DNA of 44,364 nt from an uncultured Rhodospirillales bacterium (GCA_913060675.1 CAJXUS010000036.1:1-44364); one strand, 5' to 3'; positions 8,592 through 17,590 are shown, counted from the first letter of the stretch. A program made the numbers and translations. Notes: a model not told the origin generated them from the letters alone.

Positions 8592-11225
8592 CTAAGCCAT
8601 TTTACTTTGCCACCAGGCAATGGTTTCAGCTGCTGTTTTTTCGAGAGTTGGTACGAGTGCGAGTGCGGCTGTCGTGTCCTTTGATACGCCCTCCATCTCT
8701 TTAGCTACATTTGCCAACCTTGTGGCGAACATTGAACCTGCAGTCCCCATTATTGTATGAGCGGCTAAATATATGGCGTCACTATCTTGAGTTTTTATGG
8801 CGCTGAATAAGTTTTCCGTATGGGTATTAATTGTATCTGGTGCCATTGCCAATAACTCTGCAAGGACCTCATCGCCAATTTGCGCACGGATTTCTTCCAG
8901 TTGTTGTTCAGAACCGATAGGGGTTTCGTCATGGTTTGTCGCTGGCACTTTGATATGAACCTCTGGGTTATAATTTTGAGAACCGCTTGTTGTTTGCTTG
9001 GGTTTTTCGGAGTTGTCAAAAGTTGAAGACCCTAAGCGATTTATAATACCCTCTGCTGAGTTTTTATGAGAGTCAATTCCACCGTTTAATCTCTCATCGC
9101 GTCTAATTTGATCAACAGACGCGAAATTTTTCATAATAATACCTTTGAGCTGTTGCTCGGTAAAAGGTTTGGCCAGTACGTCGGTCATGCCAATGTTTCG
9201 GAAATGAGCATGCCTTTCGCTAAAAGCCTCTGCTGTTAAGCCAATGATCGGAATGTTGGGCTGAGTGGTTCCGTTCCTAATGGCAATGGTTGCTTCGATA
9301 CCATCCATTTGCGGCATATGAACATCCATGATGATTAGGTCTATGTTTTGTTGATCTAGGGCCTTTACTGCTTGAACTCCATTACTGACGAGTAAGGTGT
9401 GATGACCAAATTTTTCTAGAAAGGCTTTGGCAATCATTGCGTTGACCATGTTGTCCTCAGCAATGAGGATATTCAGGGCGGGGCAGTCTAATTTTTCCAA
9501 TGGCTCAGCCATGGCCTGTAGCTGTTCGATTTCTTTTTTGTCGGGTAATTGACAAGGGAGTATGACATCAAAACGACTTCCAAAATTAGCAGTACTGCTA
9601 ACTGATATGGTGCCACCTAGCATTTCCACGAGATTTTTTACGATAGATAGTCCAAGGCCAGTCCCCCCAAACTTACGGGTTATAGTATCGTCTTCTTGTG
9701 TAAAAGGATTGAAAATTGCCTCTTTCCGATCTTCAGAGATACCGGTTCCTGTATCTGTAACCGAAAAAAGTAAATTTTTGCCGATAATTTCACTCTCTTT
9801 TTTCGTGTGTTTATTGGCGGCAGGATATTTTAAATCAATGCAGCGTGGGTCGTCGTTACTTAACTCTTCCAAAGACAGGGTGATGCCACCACTTAGGGTA
9901 AATTTGATTGCATTACTAAGGAGGTTCGTCAGTATTTGACGGAGGCGTGTACTGTCACTACTGATGTATTGCAGGGCGTCATTTTCAATCCAATTTTTCA
10001 AATAAAGTCCGTGATCTTCTGCAAGTGTTTGAAGAGGGGATATCGTTGATTTTATTAAGGCAGGAAGGTCAAAGGCTGTAAATTCTAGATCAACATTACC
10101 TGCCTCAATTTTGCTCATATCAAGGATGTTGTTAATTATTTCAAGAAGGTTTTGACCGGATGTAATAATTGTATCGAGTTTAGTTTGTTGTTCGTCGTCT
10201 AATATTGATCCTGATAGCAACTGAGACATACCAATGATGCCATTTAGCGGTGTGCGAATTTCATGGCTCATTGTTGAGAGGAAATTAGATTTCGCTTCAG
10301 TTGCTTGTAGGGCCGCGATAGAAGCTGATTCAAGCTCGTCGGCTTGTGCAATTAATCGCTTATTTGCATTAAAAAGAGCCGTTTGGTGGGCTTTCAAATC
10401 GGTTATTTCTGTGCGTACGGCAACGATGCCGTCGCCTTGGGTTGGTTTCTCGCTAATCTGAAGCCATCTTCCGTTAGGCAGTTGTCGTTCATTGGTTCCC
10501 CGTGCACTGTTAGAATGGTCATTCTTTCGCGTGCCTTTATCCAACTTGCTAACGACATTACCCACTTTATCCCAGTAGGCTTCAAGGACGTCACGGCGAT
10601 CAACACCTGGCACCATAAGATGGGCAACTTCAGGATAAAGTTCGCGGTGTCGGGTATTGCAATAAATCATTCTTCCTTTGTCGTCATAGAGAATGAAACC
10701 AAGATCTATGTCATCAATAGCTGTAAGAACCTGTCGGCTTAATACTAAAATTTCGTTGAGAGTTGATGGGAGAACCAAAGAGTTGTCGAAATTAAAAAGC
10801 GCACTCCCGTCTTGAAGGGAAACTCTGTTGCTGAGGATACGAAGTGCACCAAGGCCAGAGAAATCGAGAGTAGAGGTTTCGCCCTGCATATGAGCGTTTA
10901 GTCGTTGGGTCCACTCTTTGCGGCTTATTTTATCTAAATGTGCGCCAGCACGTTCTACCAACTCATGTGTGAGAGTTTGGTAGCTAACACCAAGTTTAAT
11001 AAAATCTGCAATAGACTTAAAATGGATTTTAAAATTATCGCTGTAATTTGTGAGACGCCCGTCAGAGCCAAAAATAGCAAAGGCATTCCCAGAAGGGCAT
11101 TTCGGCTCTATGGTTTTTATAGGAGCCAAGATGTTTTCTGTCTCATATATTCCGCCCTCTGATTCAACATCATTGTTGAAGGCAGCAAGGTTGGGTGCTG
11201 TACTGGACTTCATCCCTGTAGTCAT
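8592..11225 (-). CDS. Hybrid histidine kinase (PAS-HK-REC-Hpt)
   Basis: The 877-residue product is a four-step phosphorelay kinase. An N-terminal part with two PAS-like stretches (about residues 45-150 and 160-275, the second ending VAVRTEITDLKAH) is followed by a coiled coil. HisKA has phospho-His H321 (FLSTMSHEIRTPLNGIIGMSQ). HATPase_c at about 420-560 carries LSNAIKFT, DTGTGI and GGTGLGLSI. A complete receiver at 584-700 has D634 in MDVHMPQMDG and K686 in AKPF. The Hpt domain at about 775-870 has H823 in AAHTIMGTAG. No membrane segment is present, so it is probably cytoplasmic. An output regulator with its own receiver should be encoded elsewhere. ATG at 11225 is used; an ATG four codons later is also possible. 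Confidence 0.93.
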   Translation of the reverse strand: MTTGMKSSTAPNLAAFNNDVESEGGIYETENILAPIKTIEPKCPSGNAFAIFGSDGRLTNYSDNFKIHFKSIADFIKLGVSYQTLTHELVERAGAHLDKISRKEWTQRLNAHMQGETSTLDFSGLGALRILSNRVSLQDGSALFNFDNSLVLPSTLNEILVLSRQVLTAIDDIDLGFILYDDKGRMIYCNTRHRELYPEVAHLMVPGVDRRDVLEAYWDKVGNVVSKLDKGTRKNDHSNSARGTNERQLPNGRWLQISEKPTQGDGIVAVRTEITDLKAHQTALFNANKRLIAQADELESASIAALQATEAKSNFLSTMSHEIRTPLNGIIGMSQLLSGSILDDEQQTKLDTIITSGQNLLEIINNILDMSKIEAGNVDLEFTAFDLPALIKSTISPLQTLAEDHGLYLKNWIENDALQYISSDSTRLRQILTNLLSNAIKFTLSGGITLSLEELSNDDPRCIDLKYPAANKHTKKESEIIGKNLLFSVTDTGTGISEDRKEAIFNPFTQEDDTITRKFGGTGLGLSIVKNLVEMLGGTISVSSTANFGSRFDVILPCQLPDKKEIEQLQAMAEPLEKLDCPALNILIAEDNMVNAMIAKAFLEKFGHHTLLVSNGVQAVKALDQQNIDLIIMDVHMPQMDGIEATIAIRNGTTQPNIPIIGLTAEAFSERHAHFRNIGMTDVLAKPFTEQQLKGIIMKNFASVDQIRRDERLNGGIDSHKNSAEGIINRLGSSTFDNSEKPKQTTSGSQNYNPEVHIKVPATNHDETPIGSEQQLEEIRAQIGDEVLAELLAMAPDTINTHTENLFSAIKTQDSDAIYLAAHTIMGTAGSMFATRLANVAKEMEGVSKDTTAALALVPTLEKTAAETIAWWQSKMA

Positions 11226-11515
11226 TTGATCTCGCGAGCTCAGTTTGGTTAAGCAGATGTGCTTTTTAAATTAACAAGGACACATCGTAACAAGCCATAT
11301 ATTCGTACAACTTTGATAATAATTGTTTAATTCCGACTAAAGTAACGGGGTATAGTTGTGAGGATGGGATTTAGGTGAGTAGCCGCTATGGAGGGCTGTT
11401 GCGCTGCAGCATAAACTTCTTGGCTTCAAAAATAGCTATGTTAGGCTGACCAAAACAAAACGGTACCTTTTGCATTTAACAAAATAACAAAATCTCGAAA
11501 ACCTGGGAGAATATC

Positions 11516-12685
11516 ATGTCTGCTTGTATTGTCGGTTGGGCGCATACACCTTTTGGAAAACACGCTGATGAAGATGTGGAAAGCCTGATAACGCAAGTAT
11601 CTCGTGATGCATTAAAAGACGCCCAATTGTCGGCAAGCGATGTTGATGAGGTTGTGCTCGGCACTTTTAACGAGGGTTTTTCACCACAAGGTTTCCCGGC
11701 CTCTTTGATCTTGCAGGCCGATGAAGGATTGCGATTTAAGCCCGCTGTACGGGTCGAGAATGCCTGTGCAACCGGATCTGCCGCCATTCATCATGGTTTG
11801 CGGGCAATTGAATCTGGTCAAGCACGGATGGTGCTTGTGGTCGGGGTAGAGAAAATGACCGCCCTTCCCGGACCTGAGATTGGTAATACTTTGCTAAAAG
11901 CGGCTTATCTCAAGGAAGAGGGGAATATCAAGGGCGGTTTTGCGGGGGTTTTTGCGCATATCTGTGATCTCTATTATCAACGTCACGGTCATCATGGGGA
12001 TGCTCTGGCGCGTATTGCGGCGAAAAACCATGCCAATGGTGTTCACAATCCTTTAGCCCAAATCCGTAAAGACCTTGGATATGATTTTTGCCGAACTTTA
12101 TCGGACAAAAATCCGACAGTGGTTGGGAACTTAAAGCGCACGGATTGCTCTTTGGTTTCCGATGGTGCCGCGGCGATTGTGCTGGCGGATGAACAGACGG
12201 CTCGTTCTATGAAGCGCGCGGTACGGTTTCGTTCGGCAACCCAGGTAAGTGATTATCTGCCCATGAGCAAACGCGATATCGTCCGTTTCGAAGGCTGCAC
12301 CAAGGCTTGGCAACAAGCGCTGCAAAAAGCAGGCGTGACGTTGGACGATCTATCGTTCGTTGAAACCCATGACTGCTTTACCATTGCTGAATTGATCGAA
12401 TATGAAGCTATGGGCTTAACGCCCCCGGGACAAGGATTTAGGGCGCTGGAAGAGGGCTGGGTATATCCAGGTGGCAAACTTCCTATCAACCTTTCCGGTG
12501 GACTAAAAGCCAAAGGGCATCCTGTCGGGGCAACAGGCGTATCTATGCATGTCCTGTCAGCGATGCAGCTTACAGGTTCAGCTGCACCCGAAATTCAGAT
12601 CGCCAACCCTAAAATGGCCGGAATTTATAATATGGGTGGTGCAGCCGTTGCGAGTTATGTCTCAATCCTGGAGCCGTTGGTTTAA
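11516..12685 (+). CDS. SCP2-type thiolase
   Basis: This is a 389-residue thiolase-fold enzyme. The nucleophile Cys is C84 in VENACATGSAA. The HDCF motif (H285-F288 in THDCFTIAE), in place of the NEAF of classical thiolases, places it with SCP2/SCP-x-like thiolases. GHPVGATG supplies H335. The usual C-terminal catalytic Cys (CxG) is replaced by NMG, also seen in that group, where the HDCF Cys is thought to act. Such enzymes cleave or condense acyl-CoAs, often in sterol side-chain or branched fatty acid breakdown. No SCP2, DUF35/OB-fold or acyl-CoA partner is adjacent, so the substrate is open. The ATG follows GGGAGAATATC. A hairpin follows the gene. Confidence 0.9.
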   Translation: MSACIVGWAHTPFGKHADEDVESLITQVSRDALKDAQLSASDVDEVVLGTFNEGFSPQGFPASLILQADEGLRFKPAVRVENACATGSAAIHHGLRAIESGQARMVLVVGVEKMTALPGPEIGNTLLKAAYLKEEGNIKGGFAGVFAHICDLYYQRHGHHGDALARIAAKNHANGVHNPLAQIRKDLGYDFCRTLSDKNPTVVGNLKRTDCSLVSDGAAAIVLADEQTARSMKRAVRFRSATQVSDYLPMSKRDIVRFEGCTKAWQQALQKAGVTLDDLSFVETHDCFTIAELIEYEAMGLTPPGQGFRALEEGWVYPGGKLPINLSGGLKAKGHPVGATGVSMHVLSAMQLTGSAAPEIQIANPKMAGIYNMGGAAVASYVSILEPLV

Positions 12686-12695
12686 AGAGTTTATT

Positions 12696-12731
12696 GAGCG
12701 GGAAAGTTAAAAATATTGGTCTTTCCCGCTC
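12696..12731. terminator. Hairpin between convergent genes
   Basis: GAGCGGGAAAG (12696-12706) pairs perfectly with CTTTCCCGCTC (12721-12731) around a 14-base AT-rich loop. It lies between the converging thiolase and binding-protein genes. Neither side has a long T-tract, but the surroundings are AT-rich, so it probably acts in both directions. Confidence 0.65.
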
Positions 12732-12758
12732 AGAATAATAATGCTCTTGGAAATATCG

Positions 12759-13640
12759 TTATTCGGGAATTCCCTGTAACTTGTACATGGCACGTTGGAT
12801 ATTCTCGTTGGATCGAACACCCATATGTGAAAACCACTTGTCGAACAGTTCTACAGCCTTTCCACTACGATAGAGCCCAGCAAGATAACGGTCGACCACG
12901 AGTTTGAAATCTAGGGATTGGCGGGCGAACATAAGGGCGTAGGGATCAAAGGTATAAAACCTGTTGACCAGTTTGAGGTCATCGGGTGCATTTGCTTCGT
13001 CAAGTAAGCCTATTAGCAAAACGCGATCGGCAATATAAGCTTCGATTGCTCCGCTTTCCAGCGCTTTGAGCGCGTCGTGGGGGTGCTCAAAGGTGACGAG
13101 TTCAGCTGCGATCTTATCCCGCTCAATCCGTTTGGTAATCGCATCGGCGGTTAAGGTGCCTTGGATAACACCCGCTTTTTTATCACCGAGGCTTTTCAGG
13201 CTCCGTATTCTGCTGTCATCTTTAACCAGCATTTCTGCGCCTGTGATAAAGGTTTGCAGACTAAACCCCATTTTGGCTTGCCTGCCGAGGGTCCAGGATG
13301 TTGCCCCACAGACAATGTCGATTTTGTTGTTGAGAATGAGATCAAATCGGCTGTCGGATGTAACTTCGATAAACTCTAATTGAAGATCTGGTTTATCGAG
13401 TTCATCTTTTAGAGCGGAATGGACCCCTTTGCATAGATCGATAGAGTAACCTTCGATCTGCCCTTCGGAAGAAATATAGGAGAAGGGAGGCATTTGAGTA
13501 CGATACCCAACGACAAAAGTGTTTGTGGCCGTTATTCGATCCAGAGTGGAATCTGATGCCTGGGATTGAGGCGCGGTAAAGGCTAGAATTGCAGTTATGA
13601 ACGCAAAGCCGATTAGAAGATTTGTTTTAATATCAATCAT
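12759..13640 (-). CDS. Periplasmic amino-acid-type solute-binding protein
   Basis: The product has 293 residues with a signal peptide (cleavage likely after QSQAS, about residue 29) and one SBP_bac_3/PBP2 domain. Signs are TFVVGYRTQMPPFSYISSEGQIEGYSIDLC near the start, then LDLIL-type NNKIDIVCGATSWTLGR, and a late block LFARQSLDFKLVVDRYLAGLYRSGK. Proteins of this group bind polar amino acids for ABC transporters or act as sensory binding proteins. No permease or ATPase gene is adjacent, so it either serves a distant transporter or has another role. It is followed on the same strand by nothing and preceded by the BTLCP gene 78 bases upstream, possibly in one transcript. Confidence 0.85.
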   Translation of the reverse strand: MIDIKTNLLIGFAFITAILAFTAPQSQASDSTLDRITATNTFVVGYRTQMPPFSYISSEGQIEGYSIDLCKGVHSALKDELDKPDLQLEFIEVTSDSRFDLILNNKIDIVCGATSWTLGRQAKMGFSLQTFITGAEMLVKDDSRIRSLKSLGDKKAGVIQGTLTADAITKRIERDKIAAELVTFEHPHDALKALESGAIEAYIADRVLLIGLLDEANAPDDLKLVNRFYTFDPYALMFARQSLDFKLVVDRYLAGLYRSGKAVELFDKWFSHMGVRSNENIQRAMYKLQGIPE

Positions 13641-13718
13641 GTATCTATTTCACCTGCGTACTTTGTATTCTATGAATATTTGAGGAGTGTTGAGTGAAAG
13701 GTATAAGTCACAAAGATC

Positions 13719-14375
13719 TTAAAAGGCATCGTGAAATTGAGTGTTCACACTGACGAACGCTGCTTGAGCTTCCATGTTGATCTCATAGCTGGGTTTAAAG
13801 CTATGATGTTTTTCTTCTGAGATAACGCGCTGGTACAAATTATCGAGCACGTATTGTTTCCCTTCTTTGGTCTCGATCACCGCTATCGCGTGGCCAACGG
13901 GACCATAACGACCGTAAAAAGTTCCCGCCACCAACCATAAATCTTTCATATCGTATCCCAGGAGTGACGCGGAGGTGAGGTATACGTGGGCGTAGTCATC
14001 GCAGTCGCCATAGCCACGGGCGATGGTCTCTCCCGGTGTTGACCAATAATCAGTGCGTTCAGACTTATATTTCACCATCCGCCCAGCCAAGCCGTAAAGG
14101 GACTTCAATTCAGCAAGGGAGTCCGTGGATTTTTCGCTCATCAGTGCGGAATACCAGTTCCTGACCCGTTTGGATTTGTTTTTGTCGTAGGAATGATATT
14201 CGTGGAGCCAACGATGGTGAAATTGCACTTGCTGTGTTTTATTCAAAAAGCTCTTAGGGGCTTTTGAGAGAGTTACATATTTTGCCTGAGCAAAATGAGG
14301 ATTGCCAATTATCAATCCAGCACAAAAGATTGCGAAGGAAGTGGGTATTCTTAAATTAGGCAATTTCAGTTGCAT
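13719..14375 (-). CDS. Transglutaminase-like cysteine peptidase (BTLCP family)
   Basis: The 218-residue product has a signal peptide (to about residue 31, FAQA) and the bacterial transglutaminase-like cysteine proteinase fold. The catalytic triad reads C125 in GYGDCDDYAH, H162 in GHAIAVIE and D178 in YVLDNL. The best-known relative is LapG, the periplasmic protease that releases a surface adhesin in the c-di-GMP-controlled Lap system. No adhesin or LapD-like receptor is encoded nearby, so a LapG role is only a possibility. Many alphaproteobacterial BTLCP proteins are of unknown target. It lies 78 bases upstream of the binding-protein gene on the same strand. Confidence 0.85.
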   Translation of the reverse strand: MQLKLPNLRIPTSFAIFCAGLIIGNPHFAQAKYVTLSKAPKSFLNKTQQVQFHHRWLHEYHSYDKNKSKRVRNWYSALMSEKSTDSLAELKSLYGLAGRMVKYKSERTDYWSTPGETIARGYGDCDDYAHVYLTSASLLGYDMKDLWLVAGTFYGRYGPVGHAIAVIETKEGKQYVLDNLYQRVISEEKHHSFKPSYEINMEAQAAFVSVNTQFHDAF

Positions 14376-14513
14376 TTGGCATTCCCTAAGTTCCTACCTG
14401 AGAGTTTGTTCGTATAGATCATCAACTATAACAAGATATTAACAAGCTGAAATTCTAAACGGAAATCTAATTTGTACTCTTTGTCCCTTACTTGGTTAAA
14501 TTGTAGAGCAATA

Positions 14514-14543
14514 AAAAGACCCGCCAGTTTGAGCGGGTCTTTT
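14514..14543 (-). terminator. Rho-independent terminator
   Basis: AAAAGACCCGC (14514-14524) pairs with GCGGGTCTTTT (14533-14543). Read on the minus strand it follows the stop of the gene at 14579 by 35 bases and ends in TCTTTTTAT. It should end that transcript; it may also work from the other side. Confidence 0.85.
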
Positions 14544-14578
14544 GCGGCAACTATGGAACTGAGGTTAGGAGTGAACGT

Positions 14579-15049
14579 TCAATTTGTCATGCTCCATAGC
14601 GCACGCAACATGGCTATTTGAGCCATGAGTATATAAGCCATCAGCATAAAGAGCATGATGTATCGATGTGCATCGGACTCTCCCCGGGACTTAAGGGAAC
14701 GTATCCGCTGTAGGGAGTTCGAAAGCCCGCCTGCGATATTTCGAATTATGCGTTTCTCATTGATCTGCCAAAATTGGAGAAAGATCACGATGGCAATCGC
14801 GAAAATCGTCAGTATAAATGAGCAGGCGGTTAGATAATTTAAAAATTTAAGGTCGTAGGGGTTTGCTTTGGCGATAAGGTATATGCCGACATAGGCCATT
14901 GATAAGTAAGCGAGTATCAGCCATTGCTGGCGCTTGGCGAAGAGGAGGTTTTCCCCAGCCTCGCGGTAAAGCATCAGGTACTCTGCATGGCTTAGGTCAT
15001 CGAGAGAGCTCTCAATATGTTCGAATTCATCATCAATCTCAGCACTCAT
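14579..15049 (-). CDS. Unknown 3-TM membrane protein
   Basis: I do not recognise the family. The 156-residue product has an acidic N-terminus (about residues 1-40, DDEFEHIESSLDDLSHAEY) and three hydrophobic segments at about 45-63, 75-100 and 132-152. Between the second and third lies a basic stretch (NEKRIIRN ... QRIRSLKSR) that should face the cytoplasm by the positive-inside rule. ATG at 15049 is chosen because AAGGGG lies at a good distance upstream; an in-frame start at 15076 would add nine unlikely residues. A terminator follows, so it is monocistronic. Confidence 0.75.
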   Translation of the reverse strand: MSAEIDDEFEHIESSLDDLSHAEYLMLYREAGENLLFAKRQQWLILAYLSMAYVGIYLIAKANPYDLKFLNYLTACSFILTIFAIAIVIFLQFWQINEKRIIRNIAGGLSNSLQRIRSLKSRGESDAHRYIMLFMLMAYILMAQIAMLRALWSMTN

Positions 15050-15332
15050 ATTGACCCCTTTATTCCCATCGCACACTGATATGGTGTGTTTGCAAAGATA
15101 CGATGGTTTTACGACTATAGGGATATGCTGACAGCAATCGGTTAATAATTTGTTTATAAAGGGTTATTCTTCAGTAGCTTCAGACTATTCCGGTTATTCC
15201 CCAAGGGTTCTAAGACGCTTTGTTTGGTAAAACCTGTAACTTGGGTTTCATAAAACCTGCAAGTTGGCGCGAAACTTGTAAGGTGAGAGATGTTTAGTAT
15301 GTGCTATACTATCCACAGAGGAGAGAGCGATT

Positions 15333-15536
15333 ATGGGTTATCAAAGAGCAGTGTTAGTTGCTTTAGCATTTTTCAGTGTCGCCGGTTGCTCTGGAGGTTT
15401 TATGGAAAAAGAACCCGTTAGAGTAATTTCAGCGCCTCAAGCGGCGACCTATTGTTATCGATCTCTCGCCAATGTTGATTGTTATGAACACCCTGTGCCA
15501 GAAGATGAACGTACTCTTTTGATCCCAACGGAATAA
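15333..15536 (+). CDS. Small lipoprotein
   Basis: The 67-residue product has a lipoprotein signal peptide with lipobox SVAGC, so C19 should be lipidated. The mature part is about 49 residues and carries the segment TYCYRSLANVDCYEHPVPEDE, with two Cys that could form a disulphide. Small alphaproteobacterial lipoproteins with a similar CYR-L-DCY pattern are common, but their role is unknown. The ATG follows GAGGAGAGAG at a good distance, which makes this a well-supported small gene. It stands alone. Confidence 0.85.
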   Translation: MGYQRAVLVALAFFSVAGCSGGFMEKEPVRVISAPQAATYCYRSLANVDCYEHPVPEDERTLLIPTE

Positions 15537-16018
15537 TTGCCTGAATTTGTGGGCGTAACCATTCTCTAGGTAAAATTTGAGCAGGAGGGCAATTCCTGCC
15601 TCCTGTAGATCTATTCTTCCTAACCTTCTTAGATGATTCCAAATGGGGTGAGCTAGCTAGCAAACTTGGCGAGGTTGCAGCTAAGTTTCTCTGTAAGGGT
15701 TGGAAAATACATCTCCTGATTATCTCAAAAAATAATGATCTAGGCAGGCAAGGGGCCTGATCCTAAGCATCTGTCTAAATTTGATAGTCAGGTCGTGTTT
15801 TTCTTAGGTGGGCAGAGAAAAATCCTTTGCAAACCTCCTGTTCAAATCGGTTAGTTATTACGAGGGCCTTATTTTCTGCGGGGTTGAGGCTTTGTAATTA
15901 AAATGTATCAATTATTTATCATCTATCTAATTTTATAGTTGCAATGGTTAATGGAAATTAATAGTATCATCTAACAAATTAGATAGATGAGTGAATAAGC
16001 GCTCTGCAGGGGGACATC
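15537..16018. other. Control region before the DUF2786/HTH pair
   Basis: This 480-base gap has no convincing gene. Its right end is AT-rich and holds the 15-bp inverted repeat listed separately. The left part (15540-15890) shows nothing recognisable. Confidence 0.5.
15919..15990. promoter_or_regulatory. 15-bp perfect inverted repeat with extra half-site
   Basis: TCATCTATCTAATTT (15919-15933) is repeated as its exact inverse AAATTAGATAGATGA (15976-15990), with 42 bases between. A third half-site TCATCTAA (15967-15974) lies just inside the right arm. The centres are 57 bases apart, and the right arm ends 28 bases before the GTG start of the next gene. It looks like paired operators for a factor that could loop or spread over the promoter; the HTH protein encoded two genes on is an obvious candidate. 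Confidence 0.6.
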
Positions 16019-17005
16019 GTGAAGAGATCGCAACTGGATTTGCACCGGTTTGAGAAGGTTTTGGGTTTGCTGGATTCAGCAAGCGAGGGTGAGGCGTTAG
16101 CCGCTCTCGGTCGTGCCAAACATCTTCTTTCGGGTGCAGGTATTAGTTTTAACGAGCTAAAGGTGGGGATCTCCAGTTTTCAAGGCGACGATCAGGATGT
16201 TGATATGGAAACAGCCCATGTTCAAAAACTTGAGAATGAACTTGAATCTCTCCGGTGGTCCCTTGCACGTCATGAGCTACAGATTGCGGCTTTGCGTCAG
16301 TCGGCCGAAGAAAAGTCTACGCAATTCCAGATAGAGCAGGCCAAACGCCATGCTTATGAAGGAGAGCTTGTAGGTCTTCGGAAAGCCCATGCCGTGCAAA
16401 TGGAAGAAGCCCTCAATCGTAGAGAGGAAGCTGAAAGGTTGGCCAAGCAACTGGAAGTTTACAAGGCGGTTGAAAAGGTTACGGGCGTTGGTCCGAATAC
16501 GTCAATTCGACATAAAGCCTCTAAAATCGCCAAAGCGACAACTGGAGTGAAATCCAGAAAACAGAACTCAAAAACCAAACTTGATGGTAATGTTACAAAC
16601 ATGGAAAGTGACGTTCGTGATGGGAGTGCCCCGTCTTCGAAACATTTGGCCTCCACGGAGGTGTCGTCCAAAGGGGGATCATCCAAGAGGGCGCCATCCA
16701 AGGGAATGTCGTCCAAGCTTGTGGCTTCAAAGCAAAATCCTTCGTTAGTTGTGAACGCTGCATCAAAAAACGAAGATGAAATTGTCCGACAAGGCGCCTT
16801 GAATTTAATCGGTGGTGAAGATAAATCCCTTGGTAAAGAGTACCGTTGGGCCCGGATTGAAGATAAGCACCAGGTGGTTGTTGAAGGCGCTGATATCAGG
16901 GCTGACATAGGGAATGATGCCCACGGAAGTGTCGTTTCGCACGGACAAGCTTCGCACGGACAAGCTTCGCAGGGGCAGACCTTAAACATTCAAGCCGAAG
17001 CTTAA
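16019..17005 (+). CDS. DUF2786-like coiled-coil protein with Ser/Lys-rich tail
   Basis: The 328-residue product starts at GTG behind AGGGGGACATC. Residues 7-48 (FEKVLGLLDSASEGEALAALGRAKHLL...) resemble the DUF2786 motif, a short helical module often placed N-terminally in phage, plasmid and accessory proteins. Residues about 60-150 form a long coiled coil (LENELESLRWSLARHELQI..., EGELVGLRKAH). Residues 160-240 are low-complexity and rich in Ser/Lys (SSKGGSSKRAPSKGMSSK). The end has tandem SHGQA repeats. No enzymatic motif is present. The next gene, an HTH protein, follows almost at once and probably shares the transcript. A structural or DNA-associated role is plausible but not shown. Confidence 0.75.
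   Translation: MKRSQLDLHRFEKVLGLLDSASEGEALAALGRAKHLLSGAGISFNELKVGISSFQGDDQDVDMETAHVQKLENELESLRWSLARHELQIAALRQSAEEKSTQFQIEQAKRHAYEGELVGLRKAHAVQMEEALNRREEAERLAKQLEVYKAVEKVTGVGPNTSIRHKASKIAKATTGVKSRKQNSKTKLDGNVTNMESDVRDGSAPSSKHLASTEVSSKGGSSKRAPSKGMSSKLVASKQNPSLVVNAASKNEDEIVRQGALNLIGGEDKSLGKEYRWARIEDKHQVVVEGADIRADIGNDAHGSVVSHGQASHGQASQGQTLNIQAEA
16936..16980 (+). repeat. 15-bp in-frame tandem repeat
   Basis: TTCGCACGGACAAGC occurs exactly at 16936-16950 and 16951-16965, with a third diverged copy at 16966-16980. It encodes repeating SHGQA near the end of the DUF2786-like protein. The clean copies suggest recent slippage. Confidence 0.9.
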
Positions 17006-17035
17006 GGTTTGAGTTTTAAAGATGACACCCGAAAA

Positions 17036-17527
17036 ATGACAATAGAAAATAAGAGCAAGAGTGCTGGTGCAAAGGGCCTGAATAAATCGGGCGATCAGCT
17101 TCACGCGCTACAAGAAAGTCTGCGTCAATCTGTATCCCAAATGGAGCAGTGGGGCAGTTGGGCCCAAGGTTTGCTTGAAAGCCGGGATGGAGAAATCGCG
17201 GCGTTACAGGCCCGGGTTGATGCCTTGGAGCAACGGCTATTGCGTGAAAGTAGTGACGGGCCCCGTTTGACCAATGCCCAAAAACGCGAGGCCATCACTT
17301 CTTATTTAACGGATCCGGAGCGCACAAACTGGTCTGATCGTGAAATTGCCCGCCAGGTCGGGGCATCACCGCAGACCGTGGCGAACTGGCGTCAGAGATT
17401 GTCCGTGACCAGCCGCAGCGGTCAAACCCGAAGCCAGCAAACCCGAAGCCAGCAAAACCGCACGGTGATACGCGGGGGCAAGGTCTTTAAAATGCGCACA
17501 GACAATATTGGGCAAGGTAAAGATTAA
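17036..17527 (+). CDS. Coiled-coil HTH DNA-binding protein
   Basis: The product has about 163 residues. Residues 20-70 are a coiled coil (LHALQESLRQSVSQMEQWG, EIAALQARVDALEQRL). Residues 75-125 hold a helix-turn-helix, TNWSDREIARQVGASPQTVANWRQRL, of the kind seen in ParB-related and plasmid regulators (WSDREIA followed by a recognition helix). The tail is basic and repeat-bearing. The start is uncertain: TTG at 17009 is only three bases after the previous stop and would add nine residues; ATG at 17036 is preferred, though its ribosome site is weak. Tight coupling to the DUF2786-like gene suggests they work together. It could bind the inverted repeat upstream of the pair. Confidence 0.75.
   Translation: MTIENKSKSAGAKGLNKSGDQLHALQESLRQSVSQMEQWGSWAQGLLESRDGEIAALQARVDALEQRLLRESSDGPRLTNAQKREAITSYLTDPERTNWSDREIARQVGASPQTVANWRQRLSVTSRSGQTRSQQTRSQQNRTVIRGGKVFKMRTDNIGQGKD
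17426..17455 (+). repeat. 15-bp in-frame tandem repeat
   Basis: ACCCGAAGCCAGCAA occurs twice, back to back, at 17426-17440 and 17441-17455, encoding TRSQQ twice in the basic tail of the HTH protein. The unit length equals that of the repeat in the preceding gene. Confidence 0.9.
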
Positions 17528-17590
17528 AAGGTAAGGATTAAGGTACTCGTACCACATTCTTAACAAAGCGTATGGGGTGTGCGGTGGGAA

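Noticed and set aside
16459..16989. 176-codon minus-strand frame with CPCEA repeats
   Set aside because: The repeats are the reverse reading of the SHGQA tandem repeat in the real gene; no ribosome site.
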